The notes under the pieces: model-generated
The model's database searches: none
What the model was told of the DNA's origin: nothing
What the model saw: only the letters and a program-made list of their open reading frames with translations
Program-made: the position numbers and the translations under genes
NCBI GenBank assembly: GCA_023678885.1
Contig: CM042962.1
Coordinates: 21,962,336-22,026,335 of the forward strand
DNA length: 64,000 nt
DNA from: Pogostemon cablin
Taxonomy: Eukaryota; Streptophyta; Magnoliopsida; Lamiales; Lamiaceae
Direction: 5' to 3'
Shown here: positions 1-11,887 of the stretch, piece after piece
How the letters are laid out: every line of letters starts with the position of its first letter
How positions within the stretch are numbered: position 1 is the stretch's first letter

Positions 1-840
1 ATTCTACTAAACGTACCCCCAATCACTAAATGCACCTCTATTAAAATTAAAATATATGCATATTTTTACCAAATGTACCGCACTAAAAAACCCTAATACC
101 CCCACCACCTCCTTCAACCCATCGTCCTCCTTCCTCTGTTACCTAGGTTCTTTCAAGGTTCTTTCAAGCATATTTGACACTGTAACTAACTCATATGAAT
201 TCCAAAGCGATTTGAAAATAACTGTAAATATTGATTGATTAGAATGGAGGGTCGTCGTGCATCCCTTGTTCATTGGTCGACGAACGAAATTGATTATCCC
301 TCTCTTTTGGCAATGAAGAAACTTTGTGATATTTTCTCTCTAATTTTTGTTTTAATCACATATTTAACTTGATTTTCATCTTTTTATTCCCTAATATATA
401 TCTTAACAAAATTCGCAGAGATTTCAACAAGATTCTATCTGGACAAGATATATATTCCCTAATATGGAGTATATCTTAATCTGGACAAGATTTCACCCAA
501 ACCCAATTGATATTAGATCTTCTAGAATTATCATCGTTTTTGTCAAAAAAAAGAAAATAGGATTCAATCAGAAACCAAATTTCCAACATTTTTAAACATC
601 TTTGTCAAAACAATTATATGCATTGAGAAACTAACAAAGACAAGAACATCATATCAAAGAGATTGAGAAAATTGAAGATAGCATTTTTTATTTTTTCACC
701 TCTGTAAATTGTTTCTGTATATAAGAAAAAAAAATTTAAATTTAATTGTGGTTTCTCCATGTTTTGTGCTTAGTCTTCCAATCCAATGGAAATTTTGAAT
801 TCTTGATCCGGCGGCCTTGTTAGAATCTATAGAAGTAGCG
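1..840. other. AT-rich intergenic sequence, no gene recognised
   Basis: I see no conserved protein, RNA gene or clear transposon ends here. The only open frame (56-238) is short and low in information. Short runs of A and T and a CCCTAATACCCCC stretch near 100 are the only local features. Confidence 0.5.
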
Positions 841-867
841 TTCTTTGAGTGAGACTCCTGTGCACCG

Positions 868-888
868 GGCGCACAGAATCTGTGCGCC
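868..888. repeat. Perfect short hairpin (GC-rich)
   Basis: Arms GGCGCACAG and CTGTGCGCC flank a 3-nt loop. It stands out against the surrounding AT-rich DNA and is mirrored by a similar GC-rich palindrome at 2058-2073. Confidence 0.6.
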
Positions 889-1235
889 TTTGTAATTTAA
901 ACCCCTAGCAATACATAGATTTAAATAGAATATAGAGGGGGAGAGTTGTGTTCACATGGGAATACGAAATATCTCTCCGTATTCCGGGGGCGCAGAAGCT
1001 TTTACCGAGTTCTTTTACTCACCGTGGAAACCTCAAAGGGAAGAGAGAAAGACGCGGTTTCTACCTGAATATTTTTTATAAGGGTATTTCAGTCCTTTGT
1101 AACTAAGGATATTTTAATTAAATTTTTTAATGTGGTATATTAGGATTTTCGGGGGTGTTTTTCACCTATAACAAATTAAATAAGTATAGCACATTATTTC
1201 AATCAACTATAAATTTCACTATTAAATAAATAATC

Positions 1236-1238
<3 letters not shown>

Positions 1239-1326
<88 letters not shown>
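1239..1326. repeat. (TA)n microsatellite
   Basis: About 88 bp of uninterrupted TA dinucleotides. Confidence 0.95.
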
Positions 1327-1329
<3 letters not shown>

Positions 1330-2057
1330 GATTGTTTTTGCCATTGTGGCATGCCTCTCTTTTCTCCTTAATAACATGACAAGTAGGTTTAGTTCTTTAT
1401 ATTTTTATTATTACTCTTATCTATATATATCTATTAGTATGGATCTCGTATGTTACACGGGTTGTAAAGTTACAATTTTAAAAAATATTATTCAAGTATT
1501 AATATAAATATTTATTCAATTATAATTTAATATAAAATTATATTGAAGAGTAAAATTCAATTTATATACACTCAAATGTGAATTGGATTCATTTAGTAAA
1601 ATTTTAATTTTGTTGTTCAATTGATTTACTAAAAATATAAAAAAAATTATTGAATTAGTTTTCAAATTTTGTTATAATTATTGTTGCAAATTAAATTAAT
1701 AAAAAAAATTTAACATATATTAATTTAATTATTAAAAAAATATAATAAAGTTATATTAATTAAAAAATAAAAATAATAAATTCAATATAAATCAATTTGA
1801 TGAATTTTTTTAAAAAAAATTAATTTAAAAAATTATAATATTAATCATGAAAAAAATTAATAACATAAAGAAATCAAAAAATTAAAAAATAATAAAAAAT
1901 TTTAAAAGAAAAACATAATTAAAAGAATTTTTTAAAAAAAAATTATTTATTTTTTTTAAATAAAAAGAATCTGAATGAAATTAATTAATAGAAAATTTAA
2001 AAAAATATAATAATAAAAAATGAATACCTATCTTTAAAACTTGAGACAAAAACTTGT

Positions 2058-2073
2058 GTGCGCCCGGGCGCAC
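2058..2073. repeat. 16-bp perfect palindrome
   Basis: GTGCGCCCGGGCGCAC is its own inverse complement. It sits near the right side of the possible element at 844-2314. Confidence 0.7.
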
Positions 2074-2186
2074 GGAAGCACACGCCGTGTGCCTTTAGAA
2101 TTTTGTGTTAAATTGTATTCCGTATACTCTTTAGTATAAAAATGTGTACCCTTTATTTTCTGAAGAAAAATAAAAAACATTAATGA

Positions 2187-2274
2187 AAAGTGTATACCCT
2201 TTAAAACAAAATGTTGTACCCTTATATTAATTAAAGTGTATACCCTTTAGAACAAAATAATGTACCCTTATTCA
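2187..2274. repeat. Two tandem units of about 41-47 bp
   Basis: Two near-identical units run AAGTGTATACCCTTT followed by ACAAAAT and TGTACCCTTAT. A diverged third unit lies just upstream near 2140. No coding potential. Confidence 0.6.
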
Positions 2275-3152
2275 TAATACTAAATTCTAAAGGCGCTTAC
2301 AAGGCTCACTCAAACTTGAATATAGTGTATAATGAATGAATAAAGTATTTTATTTATAGTTGGAGAGTAGATTATTTAAATAGAATTTGAAGATTTTTTT
2401 GATTTGATATGATAATATCCATATTTGAATCTTACAAAAAAATTTATGTAATCTTAAGTAATTATTAAAATTGAAATTAGCAATGAAAATTCAATTTCAT
2501 TGGTTAAAATATATTAAAAAAAATAAAAGAAAAATAACAAAAAAATAATTATAAGAAATTTCAAAAAATATAAAAGAAATCGCAAATACTATAATTAATA
2601 TATTTTTATATAAACCCATTATTTATTTGAAATGGAATAGTTAGCGGTCATGAACCTGTAAAAAGTGTTGAAATAATTTGAAATCCTCAAAAAAAAAAAT
2701 CTAAAGAAATCATAAAATAAAAAATATTAATTTCGCAAAATTTGTAAAATTAATCATAAAAATAAGTTAATTACGTAAAAAATAAAAAAATAAAAAATTA
2801 CATAAAAAAAGTTTAAATAGAAACAAAAAATAATTAAAACAGAATTTAAAAAATATATAAGAAAAAAAGTTAACCAATAAATAAAATAAAAATAAAAAAA
2901 GAAAAGAAAAGAAAAGAAAAGGATAACTTTCTTTACAGAGTGAAGATTGTTCGTCATGATGAATAATTTATGTGAACGAACGAATAAAGAGTCTTATTAT
3001 AGGTCGAAATGGATTATTTTTATTTTTTTATTTTTTATGTTTCTAAATAAAATTTGATTTGATTTTTATTTGATCTAATCACATACATATTTGAATCTTA
3101 AAGAATATTTATGTATTTATAACTAAATCAAAATTTAAAAAATTGACAAATT

Positions 3153-3415
3153 CTCATGTGAGACGCTACATATGTGAGACGGTTTGTGAGATGCGTTAAA
3201 GGATGTCTATAGTATAGATAAAATATGTTTAATTATTGTTAAAATATGTTTTCTAAAGTATGATAAATGATGAATTAAAGTATGATTTTAGGGTGTTATA
3301 ATATACTAATTCATTATCAACATACTTTAACTACAAATAAACATACTTTACATATATAATAAACATACTTTAGTAATGGGTTGACCCGTCTCACAAACAA
3401 CCTGTCTCACAAGAG
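3153..3415. mobile_element. MITE-like element, GTGAGACGG family, copy 1
   Basis: Terminal inverted repeats read CTC(A/T)TGTGAGACG at the left and GTCTCACAAGAG at the right, each with a second internal GTGAGACGG copy. The interior is AT-rich, with repeated AAAGTATG and CATACTTTA words. A second copy of the same design is at 61767-62019 and a longer, inverted one at about 16318-16723. There is no coding sequence, so it would need a transposase in trans. Confidence 0.6.
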
Positions 3416-3591
3416 AGTATCTCTTAAAAATTACTAATATAAAAAGTAAAATACTGAGTTAAAACAAAAAGAATTAAATAAATAGAAAAAATAATTTAAA
3501 AAGAAATCATAAAAAAATTAATTAAAAAAATAATAAAATTAACCATAAAAAACTATTAATGTAAAAAATAAAGGATAGGTCTTGGGTGATA

Positions 3592-3621
3592 CCGTCTCAC
3601 GGATCGTATATTGTGAGACGG
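3592..3621. repeat. Mini-hairpin of the GTGAGACGG family
   Basis: CCGTCTCAC and GTGAGACGG form 9-bp arms around a 12-nt loop. It looks like the ends of the MITE family with the interior removed. A similar hairpin lies at 5399-5428 (CCGTCTCA / TGAGACGG). Confidence 0.55.
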
Positions 3622-4126
3622 GTCTCAACTTTACCCATTTTAAGAGAATTCGAATACATGGTTAGTGCGGCTCCGCGAAATGGCTAATTAGCCAAATTTA
3701 TTTAAATTTAAATTACTTAATTGCCCTTAATCAAACCGTCAATGTCAAATGAGCTAAATTCTCAGTTTGATCGAAATTACTTCATTGTTATTCATTTATA
3801 CACTATAAACAGAAATATATTTTAATTTTGATAATTTTTAATATATATTCCCTCCATCCCGGATTTATATTCACAGACACTGTAGATACAGAGTTTAAGA
3901 AAAGTTGCTTTTTGATCAACTTTATTGACTTTTTAGGGGTATTGTGGTATTTTTAGATAATAAATAAATTATAAAGTATGTCATGTGTGTTAGGTGGGAG
4001 TGATATTTTTAAAATTAAGATAACTTTTAAGGTTGTTGGTTGATGTGAAGTTTCCTTTTTTGAATGGTGAATATAAGTGTGAGACGAACGAAAACGGAAA
4101 GTGTGAACATAAGTGTGAGACGGAGG

Positions 4127-4128
<2 letters not shown>

Positions 4129-4212
<84 letters not shown>
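4129..4212. repeat. (TA)n microsatellite
   Basis: About 84 bp of TA repeats, directly following GTGTGAGACGGAGGGAA. Confidence 0.95.
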
Positions 4213-4217
<5 letters not shown>

Positions 4218-4239
4218 GATTGATAAAATTATGAATAAA

Positions 4240-5045
4240 AAGTTATAATTATAAAAGAAAAATGTGATGTTAATCTAATTAAATTATTTTATAAATTATG
4301 ACAAATAAAAAAGTGATAACATTTTTAATAAAAGTGTGATACTAGCTTATTAAAAAAAGTGATAATTATTAATTAAACTATTTATAAACAATTCATATCA
4401 TTAATAAAAAGTGATAATAATTTTAATAAAAAGTGATACATGATCAAACAAAAAGTAATACAATCAAATTAAATTATTAAAATTTGTAGAACGAATAAAA
4501 AGTGATAATATTTTTAATAAAAGTGTGATACTATTATTTAAAAAGGTTATAATTATCTAAATAAACTATTTATAAATAATTTATAACACTAATAAAAAGT
4601 GATAATATTTCTAATAAAAAGTGATACATGATCAAAAAAAGAGTAATACCGTCAAATTAAATTATTTTAAGAATCGTAGTACGTATAAAAAAGTGATAAC
4701 ATTTTTAATAAATGTGATATCTGATTATAGAAAAGTGATAAACATCGATTAAAATAATACTCTATTTTATAATTAAATATTTATAAAAGTGATAATATTT
4801 CTAATAAAAAGTCGTAATATTTTTAATAAAAGTGTTATATGATCAAGGAAAGTTATATCTTTTTAATTAAATTATTTTAAAACCTATAATAAATAAAAAG
4901 TTATAACATTTTTAATAAAAAATATTATTATCTAACATAGAGAAAGTGATATTCATTCGCTGAACTATTTCATAGGTGAATAATAGCAATATATATTATG
5001 AATAAAAAGTAATAATATTTTTTCTGTAATAAAAAGTGATCTTAT
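4240..5045. repeat. Degenerate tandem repeat rich in AATAAAAAGTGATA
   Basis: The word AATAAAAAGTGATAA recurs many times, alternating with TTTTTAATAAAAGTG and GATACATGATCAA, in loosely repeating blocks of roughly 180-190 bp. It is AT-rich and non-coding. A similar word appears again near 62101. Confidence 0.5.
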
Positions 5046-6452
5046 CCAAAATTAACAGATTGAATTATTACATCAAGAAAAACATATTAAATTTATTTGA
5101 TTAATTTTAATTTTTAATGAATATTTATTTTATATTTTAATTAAAAATATTACTAAAAAGTTAAAATCTCATAACCAGAAAAACAAACATAATCAGTGTA
5201 ATTTAAGTAAAAATAAGAGAAATAGGGAACAAACAGGTATAGAGGGGAGATGGGACAAAAGCCGTAAAAATAAAATTACAATTAAGTTTGACGAAGGGCA
5301 TTAAAGTAAACTACAATTCTATCATTACCGCTATTTTAGTTTTAAATTATATTACCACTTTTTTAGTTTTAAATTATATACCATGGGTAGGGTTTTATCC
5401 GTCTCACGGAATGGGATCCTTGAGACGGTCTCGTGCAAGTATTTGCCAAAAATAAAATATTAAAAAATAAAAACTAATAAAAAAATAACAGAAGGTAAAC
5501 AAAAAAATATTAATAAAAAAAAGTTAATCAAAAAATATGTAAAAAAAGCAGTAAAAATTAATTAATAAAAAAAATATCACATCCATATTGGATCTTTAAA
5601 AAAAACATAAAAATAAAAGAAAAAATTAAAAAAAATTAAAAAATTTAAAAAATATAAAATAAACTGAATGAAATTAATTAAATTTTCGTTTTCAAATATA
5701 TAAATTAATTACTAAAGAAAAAATTATATTAAAATAAACATACATTATTAAGAAAATCATAATAAATTTGAAGAAATAAGAAAAGAAAAAAATCATAGCA
5801 AAATTAATTATAAAAATTTTTTAAACCATGAAAAAATAATTAATAGCATAAAAATAATTAAAAAATACATACTAATAATAAAAAAAAGAATTAAAACCAA
5901 AAAAAATAATAAAAAGTGAAACTGTGCATATCAAAATTAATTAATATTTTTATAAAATTAAACATGAAAAAAATTTAATTACATAAAAAAATCAAAATAT
6001 TAAAAAATTACATACTAAAAAAAACTAAAACAACAAATAAAATTAATAAAAACAAAATTAATCAAAAAAGAATATAAAAAAAAACGGTGGGAAAAATATA
6101 ATCATAGGTGAAATTATAAAAGAATTACTTAAAAAAATTTGTAAAATTAATCATGAAAATTTTTTAATTACATAAAAGAATCAAAAGATAATAAAATTAC
6201 ATACTAAAGAAAAAACAGAACTAAACCAAAAAAAAAATTAAATAAAAACAAAAAATTTTAAACATAAAATAAAAACAGCAAAAATTAATTAATAATAATA
6301 AATGGATACTTTTCTTTAAAATTTGAAGAACGCTTTTGTTCTTCGTGATGTATGTAGAATTAATGAATAAAGAGTCTTATTTATAGGTGGAGAGGGGATA
6401 TATTTTTTAAATTTTAAAGTTAATATACTGTATTTATCTATATATTTTTTAA
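5046..6452. other. AT-rich intergenic sequence, nothing recognised
   Basis: Long A-rich and TTAATTAA-rich sequence with a small hairpin of the GTGAGACGG family at 5399-5428. No coding, RNA or transposon protein motif was seen. Confidence 0.5.
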
Positions 6453-6648
6453 TTAATAGTAATTAATTTTGATTTGATAATATCATATTCAATTCTTAAA
6501 ATAATATATGTATTTATCTATAATAAATTTTAATTAAAATAATTGAGATATTAATAGTAATTAATTTTGATTTGATAATATCATATTCAATTGTTAAAAT
6601 AATATATGTATTTATCTATAATAAATTTTAATTAAAATAATTGAAATG
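6453..6648. repeat. Tandem duplication, 98-bp unit
   Basis: Unit 1 (6453-6550) and unit 2 (6551-6648) are nearly identical. Both start TTAATAGTAATTAATTTTG and end AAAATAATTGA. This is a recent-looking local duplication in AT-rich DNA. Confidence 0.85.
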
Positions 6649-6710
6649 AATTCTGGTGACGACATCTCATCAAAATTAAACTCTCCTTTAGTATATTAAA
6701 GATTTATGTA

Positions 6711-7700
6711 TCTATCTATATATATAAAAACAAAAAGTGTCTTTCCGCCTAAACTATGTGTTCTTAAGGTCATATTGTATACCCTTATTAAGGGAAGTAA
6801 TAGGTATCCCTAATAAAATCTTTTCAAAAGTAATGATACAATTGATTAATTAAGTATTAAAAGTCAATCTTACCATCACTTCAATTTATTTCATTTGCTG
6901 CGTGAGATTATTTCCATATATTGCTTGAGATTATTGTCATATATTCTAATTCAATTTATTTCACAAATGCTTCTTCTTCTTTTCTACATTCACGTATGAG
7001 AAAATATATTTAATTAAATTTTATCTTATTATTTGACGATGAATTTTAATAGAGGACATTTCTTATTACACATGTACAATACGATCTTTCTCATCATATT
7101 TTTTTACAATATCCTCTGTATAATTTATTGATTAATCGCGGTCCAATAGTGCGTTGAAATCTCTGAGATTATTCAATCTAATGAAAAAATCACTTTCATA
7201 TTCAGCTCTCTCACCTCTCTCACACAATCTGAACAAACACATTCTCTCTCATCTCAAAGCATCAACTGTTCATCTTCTTCGTGCCTCATGGTCTTGAGCT
7301 TTACCTTTCATGGATAAGTTCATTAACAATTTTCCATATCGTGTTATGTTCTAGGTTTTTCTTCTACGCATTTCAAACTCTATACTGACATTTTTTGTTT
7401 TGAATTTTTTATTACGCGGCCCTACTAGGGGAGTCATCATGGTCGCCGACAGAGGTTAGTTTGTATTATAATATTTTCTTTGTTCTATTTGTTTTCTAAA
7501 TTTTTCTTAGATGAAAGTGGGGAACTTGGATCTTGGGATACAACCTAAGGTATTCCCTATTTGTCGATAACTCACTCCTCCTGATAATATTTTGTTTAAT
7601 TTTTCTAGGACGCCGACTATCATTTGATGAGCAAATTCTTTGAGGTTAGTATTTTGTTTTTTTATATAAATTTTTTCTTTTTGTTGATTGATCTATGATT
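6711..7700 (+). mobile_element. Possible Helitron 5' end with exon-like segments
   Basis: The segment starts TCTATCTATATATATAAAAA after an A at 6710, which is the usual look of a plant Helitron 5' end inserted between A and T. No 3' end (hairpin plus CTRR) was located, so the extent is unknown. Inside are three exon-like pieces with proper splice borders: about 7414-7454, 7511-7549 and 7609-7644. They can be read in one continuous phase-0 frame, including residues MKVGNLDLGIQPK and DADYHLMSKFFE. I do not recognise the protein. A captured gene fragment is the simplest reading, but an unrelated host gene start is also possible. Confidence 0.3.
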
Positions 7701-8189
7701 TTAGTCTACACAGTTTTGTGTGATCTATTCTGGTTGATTTTTTTGGAATCTGAATATCTTCTTCTAATTAATGTTACATGCAATATTGTGTGATCTGAAT
7801 TGATATAACGATAAAAAAAAAATTATAAATTGGATAAATCCATTTAAAGTGAAGTTGCATTTTTCTCAAATGTAAATTCACATCGTGGACATAATATATC
7901 ACAAACATTTGCTACATAATGTAAATTTGAAATTTCACTAAAATATGTTAATAACTAGAAACTCCCAAATAGTTAAGAAGTAATTTCTAGATTATATAAT
8001 CCAATTATATGACAAAATTAAAAATAAACTAATACATCGCTAGGAATAGTAGATTAATTAAGTGAATTACCGCATCATTAGGTCATTCACTTATTACTAT
8101 ATACAAATTATGATAATACATGGTTTAGAGAGAGAAGTGACTAACGAAAACTAGGAATAAGTAAATAAAAATAAGAATTCAAAATCATC

Positions 8190-8687
8190 CTAGTTAGGCT
8201 TTGGAGAAGTTAACAAGGCAGTATAAAGCCTGAGCTTGTCTTCTTTAAGTGAGGAGGACCTAGACAATGGCCTCCGTGGCCTTATAAATAAGAGAGAAGT
8301 GAGCGTCAATCGATGCTTAAACCTTCTCCACGCAAGTTGGATGGCGACAGATGCCCAAGTGCGCCATCCAGGAGAGTAATGACGTGCACTTCGCTTCACT
8401 TTTTCATTAACAAATGTGTACCGGAAGTGTTGTATTATATACTGAACATCCTCGGCTTCCAAACCAAATGCTTCAGTGGTTTCAAGAGTTATAAGGGAGG
8501 ATTGAGATGGTGGGAGCCTTTCGACGAATGGTCTTTTGAGGCACCACGACAAAAGTTCGTCTCCACTGAAATTCCCAGGACCTAACATGCAACAACTTTT
8601 CACCCCGTCTCGTAGGACTTGGCCACTTTGAAGATGTCCTCTTACAATAAATAACATTCTTTGCACTGGATCCCCTTCTCTTGTAAT
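8190..8687 (-). pseudogene. Cyclic nucleotide-gated channel, last exon (CNBD and IQ region)
   Basis: This minus-strand exon encodes the C-terminal part of a plant cyclic nucleotide-gated ion channel (CNGC family, resembling the CNGC14/15/17 group). These are plasma-membrane calcium-permeable channels regulated by calmodulin. The reading starts after a plausible acceptor at 8688-8690 with ITREGDPVQRM. It continues through the distal cyclic nucleotide-binding domain (GPGNFSGDELL, residues about 35-45), LETTEAFGLEAEDV and the IQ calmodulin site (AIQLAWRRFKHR), and ends in LLTSPKPN and a stop. The exon is open throughout. It is called a pseudogene because upstream exons of the same gene carry stops and frameshifts. 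The plus-strand ORF at 8313-8585 is its shadow. Confidence 0.85.
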
Positions 8688-9398
8688 CTAACTTACATTT
8701 AAGATAATTAGTTTAATAATTAATGTATGCATCTCACACAACTGGCACACAAATTGAATATATATATTCATATGTCCACTAGTTGCTCAAATTAGTTATA
8801 AACTTCTAAAGTTAAAATTACATGATATACACACACAGTAAATGTAATTATATATAAAACTTTTTTTTACACTTATCTAATCATCTATCTTTCAATATAT
8901 AACTTATTATTATTCAAATTCTTCATAAAAATAATATCACATCATATAATAAGTAATGTGAATAATAAAATGCAAAACTGATTAAAAAAAGATTTAACAC
9001 TTCAAAAAATAAGGATTTTTTTAATAAAAATTGAAATATAAGATAAATATTTTACTAGTATATTGTTTGTGAGTATACCATTTAACTACTCTAGTATTGT
9101 TTATCTAATTAATCTTCTTAATCTAGAGTATTTTAAAAATGTGTTGATCTTTTCATTAAAAACAATTGTTTAAAATAAAAAGTACTTATCCTCAAATAGT
9201 ATCCACCTAACATTTTAAAAATATTATGACAATTTAATTTACAACCTTATAACTTTACCCAGTGCAAATTAATATGCAATAATATTATATTGTGTATTTG
9301 ATATTTTAATAAAGAGTTGAGCAACACATGAAACAAAAATAAGAACAAAAAAATTGAGAGAATCACTTCTCATAAGGAGCTAAATTATAGTCATTTTC
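8688..9398 (-). other. Intron of the channel gene
   Basis: AT-rich sequence between the last two channel exons. The expected donor just after KGET (about 9399) reads GAAAAT rather than GTAAAT, so this splice site may be lost. Confidence 0.5.
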
Positions 9399-10053
9399 CG
9401 TTTCTCCCTTAGTGAATATGAGGGAGGTCACAAATATTCTCCAGAGCCAGGTCATCCATGTGTTGAAATAGAGGTACCTAATTAAAACAAGTAATAATCA
9501 CTTGCATTAAACATCTAGGCTATCCCATAAAAAATTTAGAGCAATATCGAAATGTGAACTTTGTATATGTGTGTGTACCTGCCTAACCAAGTCTAAGCAA
9601 AGATGATATTTGACTTTGTAGTCCTTCAAGAGATTTCGTGTCATTTCACATTCATCGACTCCACGCATGGCTGCCCATCGCTGTCTCTCGTAATTACACA
9701 CTCTCTGCCTGAATGTCTGTGGTAGTCGTCTTTTTCTCATCCACCTCTATATATTCCTCAACTTCAACTGCATTGCTTGTTTCTTTGAAGTTGTCTCGTG
9801 CAAGAACACCTGATCACCATCATATCAACTTTCCAAACTCTTTACAATGATTTTATGTATAATTTGAGAACTCTAACAAATTAATTTTTAGGTGTATATA
9901 CCTTGATGTTACAAACTAGGCATTATTATTAAAAATATATACCTTGATGTTACCAATAAGCATTTTGTCACCAGGAGAAGTCCTGTGGTGAGAACAATTA
10001 TGATGAAAACCATTTCTAGCCAATCTGTTGTGCTCTCCAAGTTACCAAAAGTG
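9399..10053 (-). pseudogene. Cyclic nucleotide-gated channel, three internal exons with lesions
   Basis: On the minus strand, the exon 9943-10053 encodes the last transmembrane helix (TFGNLESTTDWLE, GLLLVT). The exon 9579-9809 encodes the C-linker (VFLHETTSKKQAMQLKLRNI, then WMRKRRLPQTFRQRV). The exon 9399-9477 starts the nucleotide-binding domain (VPLFQHMDDLALENICD). All three acceptors and the donors at 9942 and 9578 are good GT..AG sites in consistent phase. Lesions are a 2-nt insertion in the first exon after LLLVT, a TAG at 9747-9749 where the family has Glu-Trp, and a deletion with frameshift after CD near 9430. The product would be truncated before the ligand-binding domain, so this is most likely a relic. 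Assembly error is the alternative. Confidence 0.85.
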
Positions 10054-11110
10054 CTGTAGTTTCAATAACAATTTTATGGTAAATACAAGTTTTAAAGAAA
10101 TAAAACCAACAACCACAACAACACTACTTGTATAGTACTTTTGGCTCAAACAAACATGAATAATCAATAAGATTGTTAGACCTATTCAATAAAATAATTG
10201 TGAGATCTTCATCTAATGAATGCATTTTGTCAATTAAAATTATCCAAGTTAAAATCTTATATGCAATATCAACTAATTGTTGATAAAAAATATTACAATT
10301 ATAATTACATAAAAGTAATGAGGGTGGAGCAACGATTCAATTTTCCTGTGTTACTTTGGTGAATAATCTCTTGTCACACTATATGTTGGATGAGCGACAT
10401 GTAAATGAAAAGGAACCTTAAACTCTAATGAAATAAACTCCTTATCCTATATATGTTCATACAATTATAACATAAAAAGTGAGAGAGACGGCATGGATGT
10501 ACGTTACAAATAAATTTTGGTATTGTTATTCATAATGTAACATCTCTCTCATGTGACTCTGTTGAATGAGTGACTTGTAAGATAAAAAAGAAAGTTAAAC
10601 CTAATCACTTAAACCAACACTATGTTTGTTTTAAATTACTTATTAAGCCAGAGTGCTTTACTTTGCAAGTCAAAAGTTTGCTTATTTAAACTAGATAGTA
10701 TAGGCGGCCGGCTTTCAAATCCAAAAAATCCTTATCCTACAATACATATAATATAAACTATTTCAACTATTTTCTAAAATCAAATACAAATTATTTTTCT
10801 TTTAAAAAAATATTATCTCACGCTATTTAGCCATTCAATTGTTACCGCGTCACTTTTCAAAATCATATCATACAAAATAACTCAACAATAAAACATACTT
10901 TATAAACTAAATCAAATTTTCACTAGTTACTAATTACAAAGTCTACAATTAGAAGTCAATGTAAGCTCAATCAAACACAAATAAAAAGAATGTTAAAATT
11001 TTTTAATTTATGTTGGTTTTTTAAAATAATAAAATGAATAATTAAGATTTATGTCTATTTTTTAGTTTTTGTAGAATATGATTTAACTATTTTAGAATAT
11101 CAACATCAAT
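10054..11110 (-). other. Intron of the channel gene
   Basis: AT-rich intron sequence between the exons at 9943-10053 and 12338-12656. Nothing else was recognised before the CACTA element begins at 11114. Confidence 0.6.
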
Positions 11111-11113
11111 AGG

Positions 11114-11884
11114 CACTACAAGAAAACTGTCAAACCAACAGAAAAATTTCAACGAAAAGCAAATATGTTGTAAATTATAGAGTTCCAACGAGTTTTCCAA
11201 TGAAACTTTAAACCATTGAAAAATTCCAGCGAAAATTCCCATTAAAATTTAAACCGTTGGAAATTTTCAATACTAATTCCAATAGTCTGATAAACTATTG
11301 GAAATTTCCAACGAAAATTCCTATAGAACCTACAATTGTTGGAAAGTTCCAACGAAAATTTCCATATAAATTTAAACTATTGAAAAATTCCAATGCTAAT
11401 TCCAATAACTTGATAAACCATTGAAAATTTCCAATAGAAATTCCAATTAAATTTAAGCAGTTGGAAAATTTCAATGAAAATTCCATCGAAAAAATTTATA
11501 ACATAAATTATATATTAGTTAAGTCGGTAAATGATAAGGTGATATATGCAAGAGGTCAAAAGTTCAAATCTGAATAAATATTTTTTTTATCGTTTGGAAA
11601 ATTCCAACGGAGTTCGAAGATCGTTGGAATTTATTCCAACGGTAATTCCAAAGAAAAAATATTTGAATCACTTTTAGATAAAAAAATTCCAACAAAAAAT
11701 ATCATTGGATTCACCGTTGGATTTTGAAACCGTTGAAAATGTTGTTGGAAAAATGACATTCCAACGGCCACTTTTCTAACAGAAAAAATTCGTTGGAATA
11801 TCTGTTGTAATCATGAATTCGAACTGTATTTTTGCATATTCCAATAATTTTTCGCCGTTGGAATTCAACAATTTTCTTGTAGTG
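11114..11884. mobile_element. Non-autonomous CACTA (En/Spm-like) element
   Basis: The element begins CACTACAAGAAAA at 11114 and ends with its inverse complement TTTTCTTGTAGTG at 11884. It is flanked by a perfect 3-bp target duplication, AGG at 11111-11113 and 11885-11887. The 771-bp interior is full of subterminal TTCCAACG / CGTTGGAA words in both orientations, the kind of array that binds CACTA transposase in known elements. It has no coding capacity and must move in trans. It lies in an intron of the channel gene. The minus-strand ORFs here (11295-11486, 11711-11899) are read-through of the repeats. Confidence 0.93.
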
Positions 11885-11887
11885 AGG

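Larger units (their letters stand above)
844..2314. mobile_element. Possible non-autonomous element with short inverted ends
   Basis: TTTGAGTGAG at 844-853 is matched by its inverse complement CTCACTCAAA at 2305-2314, and similarity continues weakly inward (CT..TG..GCRCC). Both ends are followed by unusual GC-rich, GTGCGCC-containing palindromes in otherwise AT-rich DNA. No target duplication was found, so the element call is tentative. The interior holds a (TA)n tract and no coding sequence. Confidence 0.25.

Noticed and set aside
4033..4218. Open frame ending in a long Ile-Tyr repeat
   Set aside because: Read-through of the (TA)n microsatellite; no other coding signal.
8313..8585. Plus-strand open frame of 90 codons
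   Set aside because: Antisense shadow of the channel exon at 8190-8687, which has clear family motifs on the minus strand.
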